Shown here piece after piece: positions 1 to 8,665 of a stretch of DNA of 64,000 nucleotides (position 1 is the first letter of the stretch; each line of letters starts with the position of its first letter). The stretch is taken from contig JASJAW010000002.1 in NCBI GenBank assembly GCA_030066795.1, forward strand, positions 1 to 64,000, in the 5' to 3' direction. Below the pieces are notes generated by a model. That model saw nothing but the letters and a program-made list of their open reading frames with translations, made no database searches and was not told the DNA's origin. The position numbers were made by a program, and so were the translations under genes. Origin of the DNA: Dinoroseobacter sp. GTDB taxonomy: Bacteria > Pseudomonadota > Alphaproteobacteria > Rhodobacterales > Rhodobacteraceae.

Positions 1-633
1 ATCTGGATCACGGTCTCTTCAACCTTTTCGCCGCGGAGCCTTGCCTACAACCGGCACACGGCAAACGGCTATGTTGCCGTTATTGAAAACGGGCATATGA
101 AAGTCGTGGCCGACGGGCTGGCCTACACCAACGAGATCCGCCCGGACTACGCCGGCGGATGGCTCTATATCGCAGAGACCATGGGCCAGAAAATCTCTCG
201 CATCCGCCTGGACGAAAAAGGCCTTCACGGCCGCCCACAGCTTTTCGCACAAATGCCCCGAGGTGCCTTTGTCGATGGCATCGACCTCGATACCGAGGGC
301 CACGTTTTGGCAGCCAGCATCGTATCCAGCGAGTTGATCCGCATAGACCCAGACGGCGGGCAAACGGTTGTGATCGGCGAGCGGCATAAGGATTGGGTGG
401 ACGAGGTAGAGACAGCCTTCGACGCGGGCGAAATGGGACGACCGCAGCTGGACCAATCGCCCACAGGGCAACTCAGGAACATTTCCAGCCTCGCTTTTTG
501 CGGCGCGCAGTTGGACAAGATCGTTCTCGGCAATCTTCTCGACACCAGACTACCCGTTTTACGGGCCCCGGCACCGGGACGCCGCCCGCCGCATTGGAGC
601 GTCAGAGTTTCGTATTGGGGCACTGAATTTTAA
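1..633 (+). CDS. SMP-30/gluconolactonase-like protein (3' part, cut by window edge)
   Basis: The reading frame is open from base 1 and ends at TAA 631-633, so only the C-terminal ~210 residues are present. The visible protein has the repeated short beta-strand pattern of SMP-30/gluconolactonase beta-propellers: a stretch resembling the family's 'NGI-x-x-D-x-x-x-LY-x-A-(D/E)T' blade (here NEIRPDYAGGWLYIAET) and a later 'DGIDLDTEGHVLAAS' blade. Members hydrolyse sugar lactones or act as esterases; substrate cannot be inferred. An internal ATG at base 97 is unlikely to be the start because homologous sequence continues upstream. The last ~25 residues (Pro/Arg rich) do not look like a propeller blade, so the C-terminus may be atypical. 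Family call fairly safe, function unknown. Confidence 0.65.
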   Translation: MWITVSSTFSPRSLAYNRHTANGYVAVIENGHMKVVADGLAYTNEIRPDYAGGWLYIAETMGQKISRIRLDEKGLHGRPQLFAQMPRGAFVDGIDLDTEGHVLAASIVSSELIRIDPDGGQTVVIGERHKDWVDEVETAFDAGEMGRPQLDQSPTGQLRNISSLAFCGAQLDKIVLGNLLDTRLPVLRAPAPGRRPPHWSVRVSYWGTEF

Positions 634-730
634 AGAGAATTCAGGCGATAAGCTGCAGACGGACTATCAGCAGAACTCTGCTGAAACCCGGATTCATAGG
701 TATTTCACTGGACTGTGCGACATTTCGCCC

Positions 731-744
731 CACCTTATAAGGTG
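731..744. promoter_or_regulatory. 14-bp perfect palindrome upstream of a small gene
   Basis: CACCTTATAAGGTG is an exact inverted repeat ending 21 bases before the ATG at 766. It could be an operator for a dimeric repressor, since it lies where a promoter or leader would be. No known regulator consensus that I recognise matches it. Confidence 0.35.
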
Positions 745-765
745 AGGCGGAGCGATGGAGGTACT

Positions 766-981
766 ATGAACTTAGCAAAAACCGTATGGTTCGCGCTGCA
801 CAACATGTCCAGATACAGCCTGCATTATGCAGGCGCGGAGATGTGCGGTGGAGACACGCGTCGGGCCAGATCCGACGCTTACAGGCACCTGAAGAACATG
901 AGCTCAAAAGCAATTCAGGCTCAGGTCTATGATATGATGCCGACAGGCACCGTCAGCGCGCAAGCACAAGATCGGCCCTAA
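766..981 (+). CDS. Small hypothetical protein (71 aa)
   Basis: The start ATG at 766 is preceded by a good ribosome binding site (GGAGG about 6 bases upstream), preferable to an upstream TTG/ATG without one. The protein has no signal peptide or membrane helix, is rich in Arg, His, Ser and Met, and contains two Tyr-rich short segments near 'MSRYSLHYAGAEMCGG' (residues ~14-29). Its last 29 bases overlap the 3' end of the convergent sensor kinase gene. I do not recognise a family. It may be a small regulatory or stress protein; the palindrome just upstream suggests it has its own promoter. Confidence 0.55.
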   Translation: MNLAKTVWFALHNMSRYSLHYAGAEMCGGDTRRARSDAYRHLKNMSSKAIQAQVYDMMPTGTVSAQAQDRP

Positions 982-2272
982 GGCCACCTAGTTTCGGAGA
1001 AGTTCCAAGGCGCAGCGTGCCGCCATGGCTGCGCGCCACGTCGGCTGCTATGGCCAAGCCGAGCCCGACACCGCTGCCAGCGTTCTGATTACGCGCGCTG
1101 TCGAGACGCGAAAAAGGTTTGAGCGCTTCCTCGCGCTTGTCCTCAGGGATCCCCGGTCCGTCATCCTCCACCCGGTAGCGCACTGCACTCTCGAGAACGG
1201 CAACAGAGACCTCTGCACGGGATCCGTATCGCAACGCATTTCCAATCAGGTTGTTGAGTGTCCGCTCGATTGCAACGGGACGCAGTTTGGTCTGTGTGAC
1301 AGGCCCGATGCGCGGCGCCAGCTTAACACCTCCGCCGGTTCTCAGCGTATTGTCCACGACATCCTCAGCCAGCTCATAGGGGTCGATTTTTTCCGGTTCC
1401 TCCGTGGCATCAGACCGGGCGAAATCAAGAAACGCATTCAACAAGCGTTCCATCTCCTGCACATCACGCTTCAACGCATCGACCTCCGGTGAGGGATCGA
1501 GCATCGAAAGCTCAAGCTGAATGCGCGTGAGAGGGGTGCGCAGATCGTGGCTGACCCCTGAAAGCATCAAAGTCCGCTGTTCAATCTGACGCTCGAGACG
1601 GGCGCGCATGTCGAGGAAGGCATGCCCAGCCGCCCGAACTTCCGTCGCGCCATGCGGTTTGAAGGGCTCAACCCGCCCCTTCCCGAAGGCTTCTGCCACA
1701 TTGGCCAGGCGCGCGATCGGACGCAGTTGATTGCGCAGGAAGATATAAGCGACCAGCGTCATCAACATGCCGACAAATACCATCAGAACCAATAACTGAT
1801 GCGGATTCGAAGCGGACATGCGCTGGCGCGGAACAGTTGCCTCCAGCGGACCTGCCGGACTTCCGAGCGTAAACACAACGACGTTGTCATCGCTCGCAAG
1901 ATCTATATGTCCCACATCTCGCAGCGACCCGCGCAGCGTTGGGATGATCGTGCGTCCTGAAATGTCATAGACGAGCCGCGCTTCCCCATCCCCAAGCGCT
2001 TCGACCGGCCGCAACAAAACACCCAGAGCGCGCCCGTGCGCGATCGCCTCGCCCAAGCCTTCGCTCATGTCTGCGGCGGAGCGTATTGTGGCCAGAAGGA
2101 AATTCACTTCCTGCACCACACTACGCGTCATCTGGCTGGTGACATCCTCGAAATGGCGTTGCAGAAACATAATCGAAACTGCCAGCTGGATTGTCACGAT
2201 CGGAACGATCAGGATCAAGGCGGCACGTGCATAGAGACGCCGGGGGAGAGACCGTTTAAGGATGCCAAACAT
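953..2272 (-). CDS. EnvZ-type membrane sensor histidine kinase
   Basis: 439 residues. Transmembrane helices at ~15-37 and ~159-179 flank a ~120-residue periplasmic sensor region; a HAMP linker follows (~180-232). The phosphoacceptor H-box SHDLRTPLTR holds His242. The ATPase domain shows the N-box (NNLIGNALRYG, ~340), G1 box DDGPGIP (~370) and G2 box GSGVGLGLAIA (~399). The kinase would autophosphorylate and pass phosphate to an OmpR-type regulator, but no regulator gene lies in the neighbourhood: the next gene, divergent 39 bases away, is a hydrolase. It therefore appears orphan here, or its partner is elsewhere. The gene is complete and of normal length for this class. Confidence 0.93.
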   Translation of the reverse strand: MFGILKRSLPRRLYARAALILIVPIVTIQLAVSIMFLQRHFEDVTSQMTRSVVQEVNFLLATIRSAADMSEGLGEAIAHGRALGVLLRPVEALGDGEARLVYDISGRTIIPTLRGSLRDVGHIDLASDDNVVVFTLGSPAGPLEATVPRQRMSASNPHQLLVLMVFVGMLMTLVAYIFLRNQLRPIARLANVAEAFGKGRVEPFKPHGATEVRAAGHAFLDMRARLERQIEQRTLMLSGVSHDLRTPLTRIQLELSMLDPSPEVDALKRDVQEMERLLNAFLDFARSDATEEPEKIDPYELAEDVVDNTLRTGGGVKLAPRIGPVTQTKLRPVAIERTLNNLIGNALRYGSRAEVSVAVLESAVRYRVEDDGPGIPEDKREEALKPFSRLDSARNQNAGSGVGLGLAIAADVARSHGGTLRLGTSPKLGGLRADLVLAR

Positions 2273-2311
2273 GTGCCCAATCCTAGACTCTGGCTCGGCG
2301 ACGCGAAAGGC

Positions 2312-3232
2312 ATGACAAGCACTTTGCCCCCGCGCCCGGAGCGCGTTGTCGAACTTGAACCGGGATTGCGCCGGGTCCTTGCGAACAATGCCTCACCGAT
2401 GACCTACTGGGGCACCAACAGCTATATCGTGGGGCGCGGCGAGGTTGCGGTCATCGATCCGGGACCGGCTGACCCCGACCATCTTCTTCAAATCCAATCG
2501 GCGCTCGACCGGCAGGAGAAGATCACACATATCTTCGTCACCCATGCGCACCGCGACCATAGTCCGGGCGCGCGTGCGCTGTCTGAGACAACTGGCGCGC
2601 CAGTCTACGCATTTGGCCCCGCGGCGGCCGGACGCGCAAAGCGCATGCAAGCCCTCGCTGATACAAACAGCATCGCGGGGGGTGAGGGGGTGGACGCACT
2701 GTTTGTCCCGAATGTCCGCCTCGCGGATGCAGACCAGGTCGCGCATGGGGATTGGATGCTGCGCGCGCTTTGGACACCCGGGCACTTCGGCAATCACATG
2801 AGTTTTGCCTTTGAAGCAAAGGGGTGGTTGTTCTCGGGTGATCTCGTGATGGGATGGGCAAGCTCTCTTGTCTCCCCGCCCGATGGTGATCTCGGAGCCT
2901 TCATGAACTCACTTGATGCGTTGTCCGCCCGTACCAGCGACAGGGTTTACCTTCCCGGGCATGGAAACCCCATCGCGTCACCACTGGAGCGTGTCGCCGA
3001 ACTGCGCGCGCACAGACAACTGCGGCACGCGCAAATCCTCGCGGCGCTGCGGAACGGTCCAGGGAGTGCGATGGATCTGGCAGAGCGCATCTATACCGAC
3101 ACACCCGCCCTTCTGTTGCCGGCGGCCACCCGCAACGTGCTCGCGCACCTGCTTGAAATGGAAAAGAATTCGGAGGCTGTCTACGATGGTGCATTGCATG
3201 CTGACGCCGTCTTCAGGATCGCCCAAGACTGA
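2312..3232 (+). CDS. Metallo-beta-lactamase-fold hydrolase (LACTB2-like)
   Basis: 306 residues from ATG 2312; in-frame starts further upstream lie inside the divergent kinase and are rejected. The metal-binding HxHxDH motif is THAHRDH (His78, His80, Asp82, His83), followed by later ligands in 'TPGHFGNH', 'FSGDLVMG' and 'LPGHGNP'. After the catalytic domain (~20-240) the C-terminal ~60 residues fit the winged-helix extension of LACTB2-type proteins. The family includes endoribonucleases, glyoxalase II-like thioesterases and other hydrolases, so the substrate is open. The gene ends 62 bases before tRNA-Asn. Confidence 0.9.
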   Translation: MTSTLPPRPERVVELEPGLRRVLANNASPMTYWGTNSYIVGRGEVAVIDPGPADPDHLLQIQSALDRQEKITHIFVTHAHRDHSPGARALSETTGAPVYAFGPAAAGRAKRMQALADTNSIAGGEGVDALFVPNVRLADADQVAHGDWMLRALWTPGHFGNHMSFAFEAKGWLFSGDLVMGWASSLVSPPDGDLGAFMNSLDALSARTSDRVYLPGHGNPIASPLERVAELRAHRQLRHAQILAALRNGPGSAMDLAERIYTDTPALLLPAATRNVLAHLLEMEKNSEAVYDGALHADAVFRIAQD

Positions 3233-3294
3233 GGAAAAAATTCCCACAGCGCCTCTGGACACACCCCAGAGGAGTTGCTAAATCGCGGCTCAGT

Positions 3295-3369
3295 TCCGGC
3301 GTAGCTCAGCGGTAGAGCAGTTGACTGTTAATCAATTGGTCGTAGGTTCGATCCCTACCGCCGGAGCCA
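3295..3369 (+). tRNA. tRNA-Asn (GTT)
   Basis: A full cloverleaf can be drawn. The acceptor stem TCCGGCG pairs with CGCCGGA (3359-3365), the anticodon stem GTTGA/TCAAT flanks loop CTGTTAA with anticodon GTT at 3327-3329, and the T-arm is GTAGG-TTCGATC-CCTAC. Discriminator G3366 is followed by an encoded CCA (3367-3369). It stands alone, between two protein genes, and reads codons AAC/AAT. Confidence 0.97.
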
Positions 3370-3382
3370 AATCAAGACAATA

Positions 3383-3420
3383 AACTGGTGTGAGAGCCTG
3401 TTCCGTGCTCCAGTTGTTTT
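3383..3420 (+). terminator. Probable terminator of tRNA-Asn
   Basis: AACTGG (3383-3388) can pair with CCAGTT (3410-3415), with partial inner pairing, followed by GTTTT. The placement 14 bases after the tRNA suits a transcription stop, although the stem is imperfect and the T-run short. Confidence 0.45.
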
Positions 3421-3612
3421 GGTGCAGGCATGGAAAAAAGGCAGAGCTTGGCGTCGTAAGCCTTTTGTACAGATCCGCCTGCGCTCCGCGCAAACACTTA
3501 AACACCTGTTCGAAGCCAGCTTTCGCGGCACTCTGTTCTTATGGCCGCGTTTAGGAGGAGATGCCCGTCGCAGCGGGTGGGTCGATCACGCGCGGGTTGA
3601 TACAGTCAACAG

Positions 3613-4353
3613 TCACATTGCCCGCAACAGTAACTCAAAAAGAAGCATCCCGGCGATCGACATAGTGACCGCGCTGGCGATCATCGGGCTGGCGGCGTCT
3701 TTGAGCGCCTCAGGAATGAGTTCAGACATCGTCATCCAGATCATCGCGCCCGCAGCCAGCCCCAACCCGATCGGCAGGAAGGTGGCGAAGAAGGTCACGA
3801 ATAGGAAGGCTGGTACGGCCAGAAGTGGCTGAGGCAAACTGGAAAATACGCTCCAGCCTGCAGCGTGCCAGACTTTGGCTCCGCGCGGCACCATCACCAA
3901 GGCAATTGCAAGGCCTTCGGGAATATTATGCAAGGCAATTGCCGCAGTGACGAATTCCCCCAGATTTCCGTCTCCGGCGAAAGCGACCCCTACCCCGACA
4001 CCTTCAGCCGCCGAGTGCAGGGTCATAATGCCGACGATCATAACCATTTTGACCGCATTGGCGCCCTGGATGGCACCGATATGAAACCCTTTATTGCGTG
4101 AGATAAGACGGTGACTGAGAGCTATGAACAACAAGCCGCCAAGGAGACCCAGTATGGTACGGCTCGGACTGAGGGCGCTGCCTTCCTGTAGCAGCGTGAA
4201 GCTCGCCGCCAGCATCAAACCTGCTGCAATGCCGTTGCAGACAGAAATGGTTCGTGGCGTCATGCTGTGCCAGATCAAAAACGGCAAGGCGCCGAGCCCG
4301 GTGGCAAGCGCGGTGATCAGCGCAGCAAGGGCCACTAAGAGGACAGGATCCAT
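3613..4353 (-). CDS. ZIP-family divalent metal transporter (ZupT/GufA-like)
   Basis: 246 residues, almost entirely hydrophobic with about eight membrane segments. It carries the two ZIP signature motifs that form the binuclear metal site: HSAAEG (His113-Glu117) and HNIPEG (His142-Glu146). ZIP proteins move Zn2+, Fe2+ or Mn2+ into the cytoplasm. The Irr/ICE-like box 62 bases upstream of the start suggests control by iron status, so iron or manganese is a likelier physiological substrate than zinc, which has its own Znu system 5 kb away. It is monocistronic. Confidence 0.9.
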   Translation of the reverse strand: MDPVLLVALAALITALATGLGALPFLIWHSMTPRTISVCNGIAAGLMLAASFTLLQEGSALSPSRTILGLLGGLLFIALSHRLISRNKGFHIGAIQGANAVKMVMIVGIMTLHSAAEGVGVGVAFAGDGNLGEFVTAAIALHNIPEGLAIALVMVPRGAKVWHAAGWSVFSSLPQPLLAVPAFLFVTFFATFLPIGLGLAAGAMIWMTMSELIPEALKDAASPMIASAVTMSIAGMLLFELLLRAM

Positions 4354-4713
4354 AAACAGCCTTCCGGAGAGCTGAAAGCTCTGGCGTGGTCTACAGCCGA
4401 GCGATCAAACACAGTTTAGAATGATTCTACAAACGGGGAAGAGATTGGTCCAGCACTCTACGGTGTCGAATTCAATCAACGGAAGCCGACACCTTTGTTC
4501 AACCTACCTGTCGCGAGACAGTGATCAATGATTTCTGTCTGCTCTCTGAAGCCATCTGACGGTTTTGCTCAGGCGACGGCACAGTGCAGACGGCACGCGC
4601 AGACCTGTCGCATCTGATCACGTCGCCGACAATAAATAGGGGCAAGCAATGTGGTTGAACCCAGTCATTAGAAACTGCCAGCGAGAGCGGCCGCAAGACT
4701 TTGGGTCTGCCGC
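4354..4713. other. Intergenic region (360 bp)
   Basis: This stretch separates the ZIP gene from the 3' end of the outer-membrane barrel gene. It holds the iron box at 4415-4431 and presumably the ZIP promoter. No convincing gene is present; the longest frame on the minus strand (4499-4696) has no ribosome binding site or recognisable protein pattern. Confidence 0.6.
4415..4431 (-). promoter_or_regulatory. ICE/Irr-box-like iron regulatory site
   Basis: TTTAGAATGATTCTACA matches the alphaproteobacterial iron control element TTTAGAA-N3-TTCTAAA at all but one base. Irr binds such elements when haem/iron is scarce. It lies 62 bases upstream of the ZIP transporter start, a position consistent with promoter control. 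A near-identical box precedes dps at 42142. Confidence 0.75.
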
Positions 4714-5499
4714 TCAGAACTCAAAAGTGTACCCAAAGAACGGGCCAAACTGTTCAACATCATAGCCAAATTCACCATCAGAGCGTGTGGTCGAGAAGTC
4801 GATGCTATAGTACCGGATGCCCAGTTTGATCGACCCGGCATTTTGCAAAGCGTAGTTGAACCCCCAAGTTGCGCTCCACTGCAAATCGCTTCCGTTGACA
4901 CCGAAACCACCTGCATCAACGGCGAAGGCTGTCGACCATCTCTCGTTGAGCTCGGTAACATAGCGCGCGCCGATGACGGGCTCCCACCATGTTTCGGTCC
5001 CCCCGATGGACAGTCCCGGTCCGGGTCCATCAAGATCCACAGTCTGCTTCAGATTGTTATATCGAACACCCGCCTGCAAATCGACGGAGTAACGACTCCC
5101 GTTTGCCCGTCGGCCTTTGGCTGCGCGGTACGCACCCAGAAGACCCAACCAGTATTGCTCGACATCCACATCTGCTGTGACTGCGCCGAAAGGGCCGCTG
5201 CCGCTTGCTTCAAGTGACAGATAATTCGCATCCGCAACGAAACCGAAATCCCCGCGCCAGGCCTCGAACCTTCCAGAAATTGCAAAATCGAGAAGGTCCA
5301 ACGCATCGGACAGGTCAAGATCTACGGGCACCGAATTTCCAGCAACCGTCGAAGTTCCTTCTGTCGACGTGGGCAAGTAGAAATAAAAGGTAAGGTCGCG
5401 GGACCAATCCTCACCAGAGCGCAGCACTGCGGTATCTGCGGACAAGACTTGAGGGATAAAGACTGCCGCGGTGGCCGCTCCCAAGATTCTGTTTTTCAT
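4714..5499 (-). CDS. Outer-membrane beta-barrel protein
   Basis: 261 residues from ATG at 5499, which has a GGGGAAGG ribosome binding site; longer in-frame starts upstream lack one and would bury the signal peptide. The N-terminus is a signal peptide (MKNRILGAATAAVF...). The mature part is made of alternating amphipathic strands rich in Tyr, Trp, Gly and Asp, and the protein ends in aromatic Phe (GYTFEF), the classic C-terminal barrel signature recognised by BamA. It resembles small 8-12 strand porin-like or OmpW-like proteins, but I cannot name a subfamily. It is transcribed alone. Confidence 0.75.
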   Translation of the reverse strand: MKNRILGAATAAVFIPQVLSADTAVLRSGEDWSRDLTFYFYLPTSTEGTSTVAGNSVPVDLDLSDALDLLDFAISGRFEAWRGDFGFVADANYLSLEASGSGPFGAVTADVDVEQYWLGLLGAYRAAKGRRANGSRYSVDLQAGVRYNNLKQTVDLDGPGPGLSIGGTETWWEPVIGARYVTELNERWSTAFAVDAGGFGVNGSDLQWSATWGFNYALQNAGSIKLGIRYYSIDFSTTRSDGEFGYDVEQFGPFFGYTFEF

Positions 5500-5706
5500 C
5501 AACCTTCCCCTTAACAATATTAACTCGTCGAATGAAATCCTCAGGGCGCATCTCGGGCAGCCATGTGGACGCGGTACAATGATCGGAACGAGAACGCCGT
5601 AAGGCAACTCTCATTTCAAGACTGAGTTTAACACAGGCACCGCTATCCAGGGGGACAACTTCTTAGGTACAATCTGGTCAATTCGTGAGTTCACTCCCAG
5701 CGGCTC

Positions 5707-6948
5707 TCACGCCGCATTTTCCGCGGGGTCTTCTACGCCCATCGGGTTCACCTGAGTATGGGGAAAAAACTCAACCCAGACGTGCCAGAAAAGACCGGCG
5801 CGGAGTGTTTCAACGCGGGTGAGTTGACCCTGATCGCTGTTCCCCCAGAAATCGCAGCGGGTCACAGGCACGCCACCGTTGTTGTACCAGACACCAAGAC
5901 TCTCGTAGTGGGGGTCGACTTGAACAACCAGATCGCGCCCACCTACCCGGGTGTTGATCAACCAGTTGTGTTCGACGACAAAATCATCAGTCCAGCAAGC
6001 GGCTTCGGCCCCGATCGTGACCCCCCACACCGGCGCTTTGTTAGGAAGACGCGTATCCGGCGCCCGTTCCATATTGTCCATCACTGGCGCGGCTTCCTGA
6101 TGTTGCCGGGCAATGCCCCAACCGAAAATGATCTCCAGCGCCATATCAAGCAGTCGAAGAAATGGGTTGTGAGACGGTTTGTTCAGGAACACCTCGCCGT
6201 CTGGGAACGCTTTCCGAAAGCCGCGGAATGTCATTCTGAACGTAGGCCATAGCTTCATCTGAGCTTCGGGACGGAGGGGGCACGCCGCGCCTTCGGAGGA
6301 TATGTCGGCATCTGCCTCGCGAAATCCGTAGATGTGTTGGATCGGTTCTCCAGTATCGTTGTCGCGTAAGATGAGGTTGTTGCCATGTTGGGCGAGAACC
6401 TCCAGATTTAACCGCTTGCCTTCAATCGCGGGCGTGTACCCCTGCCCCAGATTCGCCATGGCGCAATAAGTCATGACGACGTCTTCGCCACCAAGGCCCC
6501 TGGCGTCGCCTGCAAGATGCGGGCGCATTATCTGTGCGTCAGGATGCGCGCGCGCGTGATCGCCATTCACCATCACGATCACAGGCGCTGTCGGGCCGAC
6601 ATATTGCTCTGCTTCCGCAATTGGAAAGAAGCGCGCCGTATTCAGCTGATTTCGAAGACCTAGATGCACCCATACGTAGGGGAAGCCATAGAACACCGCG
6701 ACAAGAAACAGGCTGAGCCACCACAGCGCAGGCACGCCTCCTCCGAAGCCGAAATGCGCGACTGTGGCAAGCGCAAACGCCGCAAGACCCATGCCAATAA
6801 ACCGATACTCGTTTCGAATGAAGCGGATCATGTTTTTCCGCTTCACCCTCAACAGCATCTGAGACACGTCCCCGAGATCGCGGAAATAGACGAACCCGAT
6901 TCCAACGGAGACGACCAGCCCGAGTAAGAAGACCAAGTTGGCAAGCAT
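5707..6948 (-). CDS. DUF3179-like membrane protein
   Basis: 413 residues from ATG 6948 with a GAGAGG ribosome binding site. It has an N-terminal helix (~3-22) and two further helices (~50-68 and ~74-92), then a large soluble domain. The pattern 'VVMTYCAMANLGQGYTP' followed by 'NNLILRDNDTGEPIQHIYG' resembles the DUF3179 core, in which a V-T-Y-C-x(2)-N/S segment precedes a ligand-like 'L-x-x-x-D-x-x-T-G' loop. The biochemical role of the family is unknown to me. It lies 46 bases downstream of the arylsulfatase on the same strand, so the two are probably cotranscribed. Confidence 0.65.
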   Translation of the reverse strand: MLANLVFLLGLVVSVGIGFVYFRDLGDVSQMLLRVKRKNMIRFIRNEYRFIGMGLAAFALATVAHFGFGGGVPALWWLSLFLVAVFYGFPYVWVHLGLRNQLNTARFFPIAEAEQYVGPTAPVIVMVNGDHARAHPDAQIMRPHLAGDARGLGGEDVVMTYCAMANLGQGYTPAIEGKRLNLEVLAQHGNNLILRDNDTGEPIQHIYGFREADADISSEGAACPLRPEAQMKLWPTFRMTFRGFRKAFPDGEVFLNKPSHNPFLRLLDMALEIIFGWGIARQHQEAAPVMDNMERAPDTRLPNKAPVWGVTIGAEAACWTDDFVVEHNWLINTRVGGRDLVVQVDPHYESLGVWYNNGGVPVTRCDFWGNSDQGQLTRVETLRAGLFWHVWVEFFPHTQVNPMGVEDPAENAA

Positions 6949-6994
6949 TTAGAAAACCTCTCGCGCGAAGGGAGCTTTGAGTGTCAGACTCCGG

Positions 6995-8665
6995 TCAGCG
7001 CTGGACCGCAGCTTGTTTGGCCTGAAAGGCTTCGACCGCCGCCACAGTTTCAGGGCGCAGGTTTTCGATGCCTTCGTAAGGCACGCCCAGCGCAGGTCCG
7101 GTGTCAGGATAGAGCTCCTTACGCGCCAGGTGGCGTCCAAGGATGCGTTGGAATTCCTGACCGCCCCAGGCCCCCACCTCCGTCGAAACCGGGTACTTTT
7201 CGTGCGTATCTCGGTAAATATCGAAGAAATCAGCCAAGATCGCACTTTCCCCTGCCCCCGGCAGATTGAGCTTAAGTTGATCCTTCACAATCGCTTTCGG
7301 GGAAGCCACCGAATAGATGATCACATGATCGCGGCGCGTTTTGCTTTCGTCTTCGAACAGAATAGAGGCTGACTGATCAACGCCATCGACCAGCCGGTCT
7401 CGGGGAATAAACTGGTCGGCACCAGCAAACCGGGACAACGTGGTGTAAAGGTCTGACACGTGGATGATGTTGTTGATCATCGAGTCCGCTTCAATGATGC
7501 CCGGCCAGCGAATGAAGGCATCTACGCGCACGCCACCCTCGGTCGTATCCCCCTTTCCTCCGCGAAAGATCATCGGCGTAAAGCCGGACTGCGGTGAATA
7601 CTTAGTGAAGTGCCCGTTGTCGCCCATCAAAACAACAACCGTGTTGTCGGTTACGCCGAGCTCGTCCATTCGGTCAAACAGGGCCCCGAGGTATTCGTCG
7701 AGCAATTGCAGCTTATCTGCGTAAAGCCCGCCGTTGACACTTTCCGGACCATCCCGACCTGCGCGCGTGTTATCGAGTGGGATCATCGGCCAATACTGCA
7801 GGAAAAACGGCTCGTCGCCCGCTGCAAGACGCTCCAACTCTGACAAAGTCTTTAGCTGGAATTCTTCATTCATCTCGTCGTATTTCTCGGCGTCCCAACG
7901 TTCACCCGCCTCCATGCGGATCTCACGGATCGGACCGCCGGATTCGCCTTCGATGACAGTCGCCATCGCCGCCGGGTCCGGGCGGAACCAGTTGTCGACG
8001 ATGTAGTCCTGCTCGAAATCCTGAATGCCAACGGACACCTGCTCACGAATTGCATCGTCATTGAAGATCGTCAGCTGCCCCTGTTGGTGCACCGCGTGCT
8101 GGGCATAGTCGAAGCCTTGGTTCATCGCCCAGCTTTCGGCGATATCACCCATGTGCCATTTTCCGACATGGCTGGTGGCATAGCCGGCCTCCTTGAGAAC
8201 TTCCGCCAAAGTTACCTCTGAACCAGGAAGGCCAAATCCAGCAATGTCGACTGTGGTGTCCCCCATTCCCATACGCACTGGCAGGCGGCCAGTCATCTGC
8301 GCCACACGCGTTGGTGTGCAGGACGGTTCCGTGTACATGCGCACCATACGCATGGCCTCATCCGAGAACGCATTGATGTTCGGAGTTTCGATCCCGCGAA
8401 CGGCATTCAGCTCGGGGATGCCCATATCTCCAAAGCCCAGATCGTCGATCAGGATCGAAACGATATTGGGCGGTCTGCCACCATTTCCATCCCGGAACTC
8501 CGCCAGCACGGCGTCGACGGCCGCGTCATCCTCCACCCACTGTTCCCCGTTCTGCGCCTGCAGAATGTAGTATTGCGCGTCGTGGACGATCGGGTCTTCC
8601 TGCGCAGAAGCGGGAAAGGCAAAAATGGCAGTGATGGGCAAGGCCCGAAAAAGATATCTCATCAT
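6995..8665 (-). CDS. Secreted arylsulfatase (sulfatase family)
   Basis: 556 residues with an N-terminal signal peptide ending near 'FPASAQ' (residue ~22). The sulfatase fingerprint is present: metal-binding 'ILIDDLGFGD' (~71-80), the C-x-P-x-R motif as SCTPTR with Cys116 expected to be converted to formylglycine, and 'HVGKWHMG' (~166). The enzyme would hydrolyse sulfate esters in the periplasm, releasing sulfate or opening sulfated algal polysaccharides. It needs a formylglycine-generating enzyme, not seen in the window. A ~45-residue acidic insert lies between signal peptide and catalytic core. It heads a two-gene operon with the DUF3179-like protein. Confidence 0.9.
   Translation of the reverse strand: MMRYLFRALPITAIFAFPASAQEDPIVHDAQYYILQAQNGEQWVEDDAAVDAVLAEFRDGNGGRPPNIVSILIDDLGFGDMGIPELNAVRGIETPNINAFSDEAMRMVRMYTEPSCTPTRVAQMTGRLPVRMGMGDTTVDIAGFGLPGSEVTLAEVLKEAGYATSHVGKWHMGDIAESWAMNQGFDYAQHAVHQQGQLTIFNDDAIREQVSVGIQDFEQDYIVDNWFRPDPAAMATVIEGESGGPIREIRMEAGERWDAEKYDEMNEEFQLKTLSELERLAAGDEPFFLQYWPMIPLDNTRAGRDGPESVNGGLYADKLQLLDEYLGALFDRMDELGVTDNTVVVLMGDNGHFTKYSPQSGFTPMIFRGGKGDTTEGGVRVDAFIRWPGIIEADSMINNIIHVSDLYTTLSRFAGADQFIPRDRLVDGVDQSASILFEDESKTRRDHVIIYSVASPKAIVKDQLKLNLPGAGESAILADFFDIYRDTHEKYPVSTEVGAWGGQEFQRILGRHLARKELYPDTGPALGVPYEGIENLRPETVAAVEAFQAKQAAVQR

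Noticed and set aside
2036..2311. N-terminal extension of the MBL-fold hydrolase
   Set aside because: The extension is antisense to the kinase gene and shows no homology; the ATG at 2312 gives a normal N-terminus.
5511..5524. TTAACAATATTAAC as a CtrA site
   Set aside because: The spacing between the TTAA half sites is five, not seven bases, so it does not meet the consensus.
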